DNA of 64,000 nt from Onthophagus taurus. Lineage: Eukaryota > Arthropoda > Insecta > Coleoptera > Scarabaeidae. Below the pieces are notes generated by a model. The model saw only the letters and a list, made by a program, of their open reading frames with translations, was not told the DNA's origin and did not search any database. The DNA is taken from assembly GCF_036711975.1 (NCBI RefSeq), contig NC_091976.1, positions 9,796,001 through 9,860,000 on the forward strand. The letters run 5' to 3'. How positions within the stretch are numbered: position 1 is the first letter of the stretch; each line of letters begins with the position of its first letter. Below, piece after piece: positions 59,487 through 64,000 of the stretch. The translations under genes and the position numbers were made by a program.

Positions 59487-62400
59487 CATAGAAAAATGTA
59501 ATATACTATAATAGAAGCATTACTCCCCACTATTTTTACATTATGTTGATTTCAGCGCCATCTCACGGAATGAGTTACCCTAGTTTAGTTAATCCGCGAA
59601 ATTTAAATAATTTTTAATTTATTTTATTTATATTTGCTCAAAATTGTTATCAATAGTCATACTTTTAATTCGTTAAGAAATCTATTAACTCGTCTTAAAA
59701 ACTCCAGTCAATAAGATGAATTTAAAATTTCTAAACGAATTAAAAGTATAAACAGTGATAAAAATTGTGAACAATTTTATATTGTAGATGTAAGGTTCCA
59801 AAATAAAACATATTTATGTGTGCAGAAAACTCATTTATTTATTTTTTTTAAATGCATGTTTCTAGCTTGCCTTGCCAATGGGTTGTTAGGTACAAGAGTT
59901 TGTTTACCTTTTAAAATATGATTAATTTTTTTAAAAAAATTAAATAATATTAGTTTGATAAAAATATTTAAAATATACTCTATAATATCATCTTTGTGAC
60001 ACAAAAATGTGAACGTGACATTTCTTTTAATTAGTTCTTTTATGTACAATAATAAATAATTCCGTTGAAAATTGTGTTCTAGAACACTATATATTATGTC
60101 GAAACATTTTTTTAAACTATTTAAAAGTGTTGGTTTACAAAACACCAACTTCGCAGAACCATATTCTTTGGCTACTAAAAATTTATTTTCTATACTGTTT
60201 CTATTAGGACTTTTATTTACAATATGGGTAATGCAGAATTCACATTGGTTCTTTCTTAATGCTTTACGTGCCACATAACCTGCAACATATGAAAATATAC
60301 TTGCTTGATATGAATGATTCAATTTTGTAGTCAGGGGAGGTAACTCAAATTCTTCTTCCTCAAAAACATCACTCCCCCTGCATTTATTTAAAAAAACCGT
60401 TGGCTTTAACAAATTTTTTGAATTATCTTCTTCGCAATTTCCACCTGCCAAATGAGGAGACAACATTTTTCTCACAAGAAGTGATTTAAATGCGTCTCCA
60501 AACCCTTGGCAGGTGGGATTAATGTTTCGACCTCTCATTTGTCTTATTTGCCCAAACATATTTTCTAAGGGATCCTGGTTTATTTGCCGTGGAATAAAAA
60601 AGGGCAATTTCTTCCTCTCCACATAACATAATATTGATAACATTCCCTTCAATGTAGTAACCCAGTTCTTCAATGAGGGCGGTATTGATCTGGTTTTTTT
60701 AATGTGGTCTTCAAACCACATGTTCCCCAGGTGTTTTATACTGTCTAAAAAAAAATTTATCAAGTTTGATATTACAATTTTCATTTTAATATACCAATCC
60801 AAAAGTTGCGGTGGTCGCTTGTTGATTTTGCCACCATTTTAAGTGGTTTCCCTTCTGAGTTTATTCTTAGGGACCCATTAACAGAATCAAACAGATTATC
60901 GAAAAATTTTAGAATTTTATCGGTAGCGATGGCCTCTTTTGGCATTGTTACGGTACCATCGCTACTTATTTCATCTGCAAGTTGGTAAAAAAATACAGTG
61001 TAATGTATAGTAAATAATTTATTTATAGTATTAACTTACTATTTCGCGCCATCATGGAGATAGTAGCTGCCATTGTATGGCTAAGTACTTGAGCGCAATG
61101 GGCCACCTTCATCTTCTTCATCTTTTCCTCCGTGATGTGCTCTTCCGTGATTTTGCGGAGAGCTCGGAGGTCCCCACTACATACATCAATGTAGTAGGCA
61201 TTTTTTATATGGCTCCATGATGCTGTTAATTTTTCATTGTCTGTCTTCCATATTAAGTTTTTTTTTAACAATTGGTTTCTAATACCTTTGAGTAAGTGTG
61301 GTGGATCATAGAGCACAATCCTACTTTTATTATTCACTGTAAATGTGCATGCTGCATACTCAGTTGGTGACGAAGATATCAAAATTTTCATAGCACCCTG
61401 ATTAGCTGCTCCTTGGTCACACACCGTCCCAATAATGTCTAATCCACAACTATCTAATTGTAGTATAACATCTTTTATTAGTTTTGAAAGTGTGCTGCTG
61501 TTGACGCCGCCACTTGAAAACATATATGCGACTGGCTGTTTCCATTTTTTGATAACTCCTTGAATCATAAAAACCAGCGCCCGGTCTGCAATTTTAGTTG
61601 TTTTCCTGTCCCCAACGTCCTCTAATCCAACAACGGCATCAAGTTTGGAATTGTAGCAAATGTTCGCATCCAAAAAAACTTCGTCAAACATCAATATGCA
61701 AACTCGTTCTACATCCTTCATCTTTTTGACGGTGGAAGATAAATTGTCAAAAATAACTGTATTGAGCCCTGGTTTTACATATATGTTTTGAAGCAGTTTT
61801 GTAATTGTGCTTCTTGAAGGCAAACAGAAAAATGTACTGAGAAATCGGTAACTTCTACCAGAATATTTATACAATGATAATGCGAACAATTTATCCTGAA
61901 TAGAACATCGCCGCCCTTTTTTTTTGTACATTGACAACTTTAGTTGCGACTTGCAAAAATTTAATGCTATTGGGTTCATGTTATGGAAGCAATGCAAAGG
62001 ATTATTTTTTAGCATTTTTTTTGCTTTTTGTACGCGTTCCTTCAAAGTAAAATTTCTATTCCGTAGAGCCACAGTTTGTCGCTTTAACATTCTTATTGTT
62101 TGTAATAGATTTCCATTTCCGGTTTGTGATATATTGGACAAACGTCGGCAATAAGCTGCAAAAATAAAACACATAAGTAATGACATCTAAAAGCTTAAAT
62201 GTTATTGAAATCATTGTTAACTTATCATATCATTATTTATTACCTTTCTAAAATAGTATGTTTAAAATAAAAATTAGGTAAACCAAAATATAACACTAAA
62301 CACTAAACGTCCGTAAAAAGTACAACAAAAGGTATTAACAACGAGATAACTACGTACCGATCGCAATTCGCACCAAAACAGTAATGGAGAATGTTTGTTA

Positions 62401-62538
62401 AGTTTGTTGTTGCTTGTCTGTTGACGTGAAGACGCGCATGCGCACTACAGCAAATGGGACTTGTAACGCCATCTCCCGGTTGGAGTTACCTACTAAAAAT
62501 CGCTTTAATTTTTATACTGTATAAGTAAACACACCGTG
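59487..62538 (-). mobile_element. P-element-type DNA transposon with 8-bp target duplication
   Basis: GTTATATC flanks both ends (59479-59486, 62539-62546), the 8-bp duplication of P elements. Removing the element rejoins the gypsy LTR perfectly. Ends CATAGAAAAATG and (complement) CACGGTGTGTTTAC are only loosely similar. A direct subterminal repeat, CGCCATCTC.CGG...GAGTTACC, occurs near both ends (about 59553, 62468). Confidence 0.88.
59831..62155 (-). pseudogene. P-element/THAP9-like transposase, one frameshift, no THAP domain seen
   Basis: Exon 62155-61040 (after TTTTTGCAG) then intron to 60974. The first holds KLSMYKKKGRRCSIQDKLFA, ILMFDEVFLD (Asp), WKQPVAYMFSSGGVNS, GTVCDQGAANQGAM (Asp) and LYDPPHLLKGIRNQLL; the second KLPFFIPRQINQDPLENMFG (Glu), AGYVARKALRKNQCEFC. 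A frame change lies near 60800 (after DHRNFW). No THAP zinc finger can be found between 62155 and the right end, so the DNA-binding part is lost or lies in unrecognised exons. It would cut and paste with 8-bp staggers. Confidence 0.85.
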
Positions 62539-62546
62539 GTTATATC

Positions 62547-62720
62547 ACCATGGGTTGTTATATCAACATAATGTATTTTCCCATGGCGATTTTGTTATAG
62601 TCATAAAATAATAAATAAACTGGTAGACACACATAAAACAGTCTATCAAATACTCTATTTTAATTTTTAATATTTTATTGTACGATTAATTAATATAGAG
62701 TTACAAATAAATATACTTTA
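62547..62720 (+). repeat. 3' LTR of gypsy element 3, second part
   Basis: Matches 49209-49385 with few changes (TAAAACAG/TAAAATAG, CTCTATTT/CTCCATTT). Confidence 0.82.
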
Positions 62721-62918
62721 CCGATTGGTAACTTTAATTGTAGGAGATACACCCAACACGGACGTACGTATAAGTATACGTGTGTGTGTATATTCGGTGT
62801 CGTTAAGTGGGGGATAAACAAGCGTAGGGGTAATGCACAAATTGAATCGTTCATAGATTGTTGAGAGGCGAAGTTGGTCGCATCGCTTTGCAGTTAACCC
62901 TAGCAAAAAAAAACTAAG
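62721..62918. other. Spacer before the mariner-type gene
   Basis: Flank of the LTR and probably 5' part of the mariner-type element; its terminal repeat is not identified because the other end is outside the window. Confidence 0.4.
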
Positions 62919-63965
62919 ATGTTGTTTACTGTAGCGGAAAAGGTACAGATTATAAAATGGTTTTATGGTGGCAATTCTGTAGCCCAAATAATTAATTTGT
63001 TTCCTGTGGCTTATGAAAACAGATCAATTCCTAGTCACGGAACAATTTCAAATATTATTAAAAACTTTGAGCGACATGGATGTGTGTCTCCACAGAAACA
63101 CCAATTACGAAGGGGTAAAAGAGATGAGTTACGTTATACGATGATATGTGCTGATGTTGAACGCAATAAAAATTAGTCAAGCAGACAAGTTGCGGAGACG
63201 TTTGCTATCAGCCATGTTGCCGTCCTAAAAACATTAAAGAAACACGGGTACAGGTCGTACAAGGTACGAAAAAGTCAGGAACTCTGCGAGAACGATAATA
63301 TTACAAGGGCGGAATTTTGCTTTACTATGATGGAAATGGCCAACGGAAATGTTGATTTTATAAAAAACATTTTATTTACCGTTGAATCTACATTTCCTTT
63401 GCATGGTCGGCATAATCCCAGCGTTGCTCGATATTGGAGTCGTGACAATGAACACAAAGTTTATGCGGCTCGTACACAATATCCCCAAAAATTAAATGTT
63501 TGGGCTGGCTTAGTAGGTGACCATATTATCGGTCCTTTTTTCATAGAAGGAAATTTAAATGGTTATAAGTATTTAAACATTTTGCAAAATGACGTAATCC
63601 CATCGCTTCAACAATTAGACAATGTTCAATTTGGAAGTATCTGGTTCCAACAAGATGGTTGCCCGGCTCACGACAGCCGGCAAGTTAAATAGTATCTTAA
63701 CGCACAATTTCCAAATCGTGTAATATCTATTTGCGGAACGTTAACTTGGCCGCCTAGATCACCAGATTTAGCCCCCAATGATTTTTTTCTATGGGGATAT
63801 TTAAAATCGAAAATTTATGGTTTTGATGAAGAAAGGACAACCAATCTGGATGACTTACAAACAAAAATTCGCAATTGTATACAGAATGTTAGTCCCGATA
63901 TACTAGCGAATGTAAGGCGAACTTTTTACGATAGATTGGGCTATTGTTTAGCACAGAATATTTGA
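62919..63965 (+). pseudogene. Tc1/mariner (IS630) superfamily transposase, broken
   Basis: ATG 62919. HTH part: TVAEKVQIIKWFYGGNSVAQ, then a frame change near 63170 (EFCFTMMEMANGN resumes). DDE part: NVWAGLVGDHIIGPFF, WFQQDGCPAHDSRQVK, then an in-frame TAG at 63690, then WPPRSPDLAPNDFFLWGYLK and VSPDILANVRRTFYDRL to a stop at 63965. Family-typical order with HTH then DDE. One frameshift and one nonsense make it inactive. Confidence 0.8.
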
Positions 63966-64000
63966 ACACCTAATATAAAAAATATTTTATTTTTATAGTT

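Larger units (their letters stand above)
49157..62720 (+). mobile_element. Ty3/gypsy LTR retrotransposon 3, decayed, with nested insertions
   Basis: 5' LTR 49157-49385, gag and pol on the plus strand to 53731, then a polypurine-like GAAGGAGGGAAT, a gutted Harbinger (53901-59429), and the 3' LTR beginning at 59434, itself cut by a P element. The two LTRs differ by several substitutions and an indel, so this is older than the Mag-like elements. No env. Confidence 0.85.

Overview
The window is AT-rich eukaryotic DNA, almost certainly from an insect: GT-AG introns, insect-type transposon families (Sola, PIF/Harbinger, P element, hAT, piggyBac, Penelope, Ty3/gypsy with an env gene, Polinton/Maverick) and short CCTAA-like repeats. 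I found no host housekeeping gene, tRNA or rRNA. Essentially everything supportable is mobile DNA, much of it nested. The species cannot be named from sequence alone.

Layout. 1-6922: 3' part of an env-bearing gypsy element whose pol, unusually, carries a TARG1/OARD1-like macro domain between RNase H and integrase; two deletions have broken pol and env is frameshifted. 7564-13101: an apparently intact Sola-type DNA transposon (perfect 31-bp inverted repeats, AAAT duplication, spliced transposase) into which an intact PIF/Harbinger element (10238-12888, TTA duplication) inserted. Its two genes are physically interlocked: each lies partly in the other's intron on the opposite strand. 13600-17640: two foldback repeats, a broken hAT transposase and a LINE fragment.

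17739-42639: a decayed Penelope-like element with inverted terminal repeats, split by two younger insertions: a Mag-like gypsy element with identical LTRs and an uninterrupted Gag-Pol (17941-22318, AAAGT duplication) and a complete 17.5-kb Polinton/Maverick (24994-42482, ACTTTT duplication). The Polinton has a spliced protein-primed DNA polymerase B, integrase with chromodomain, packaging ATPase, double-jelly-roll major capsid, penton, a PLA2-containing pVI-like protein and an adenain-like protease, i.e. the set needed to replicate, integrate, build and mature a virion. Three points look new to me: the protease has no AUG of its own and lies in the -1 frame behind a canonical A-AAA-AAC slippery site abutting the stop of the PLA2 gene; a GC-box/TATA promoter is followed by seven tiny AUG-free spliced leader exons feeding at least two accessory ORFs, reminiscent of the adenovirus multipartite leader; and one accessory product ends in a PPPPY late-domain-like motif and an acidic tail.

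42967-49126: a piggyBac C-terminal remnant, a 1.33-kb multi-unit foldback and a decayed Mutator-like/YqaJ gene. 49157-62720: an older gypsy element (its gag-pol junction also uses A-AAA-AAC plus stop) disrupted by a gutted Harbinger element that contains a Penelope fragment, itself split by a second intact Mag-like element with identical LTRs (54478-58925, ACAGG duplication); its 3' LTR is split by a P element (59487-62538, 8-bp duplication). 62919-63965: a broken Tc1/mariner-type transposase running to the window edge. Family names rest on motif recognition, not on database searches.
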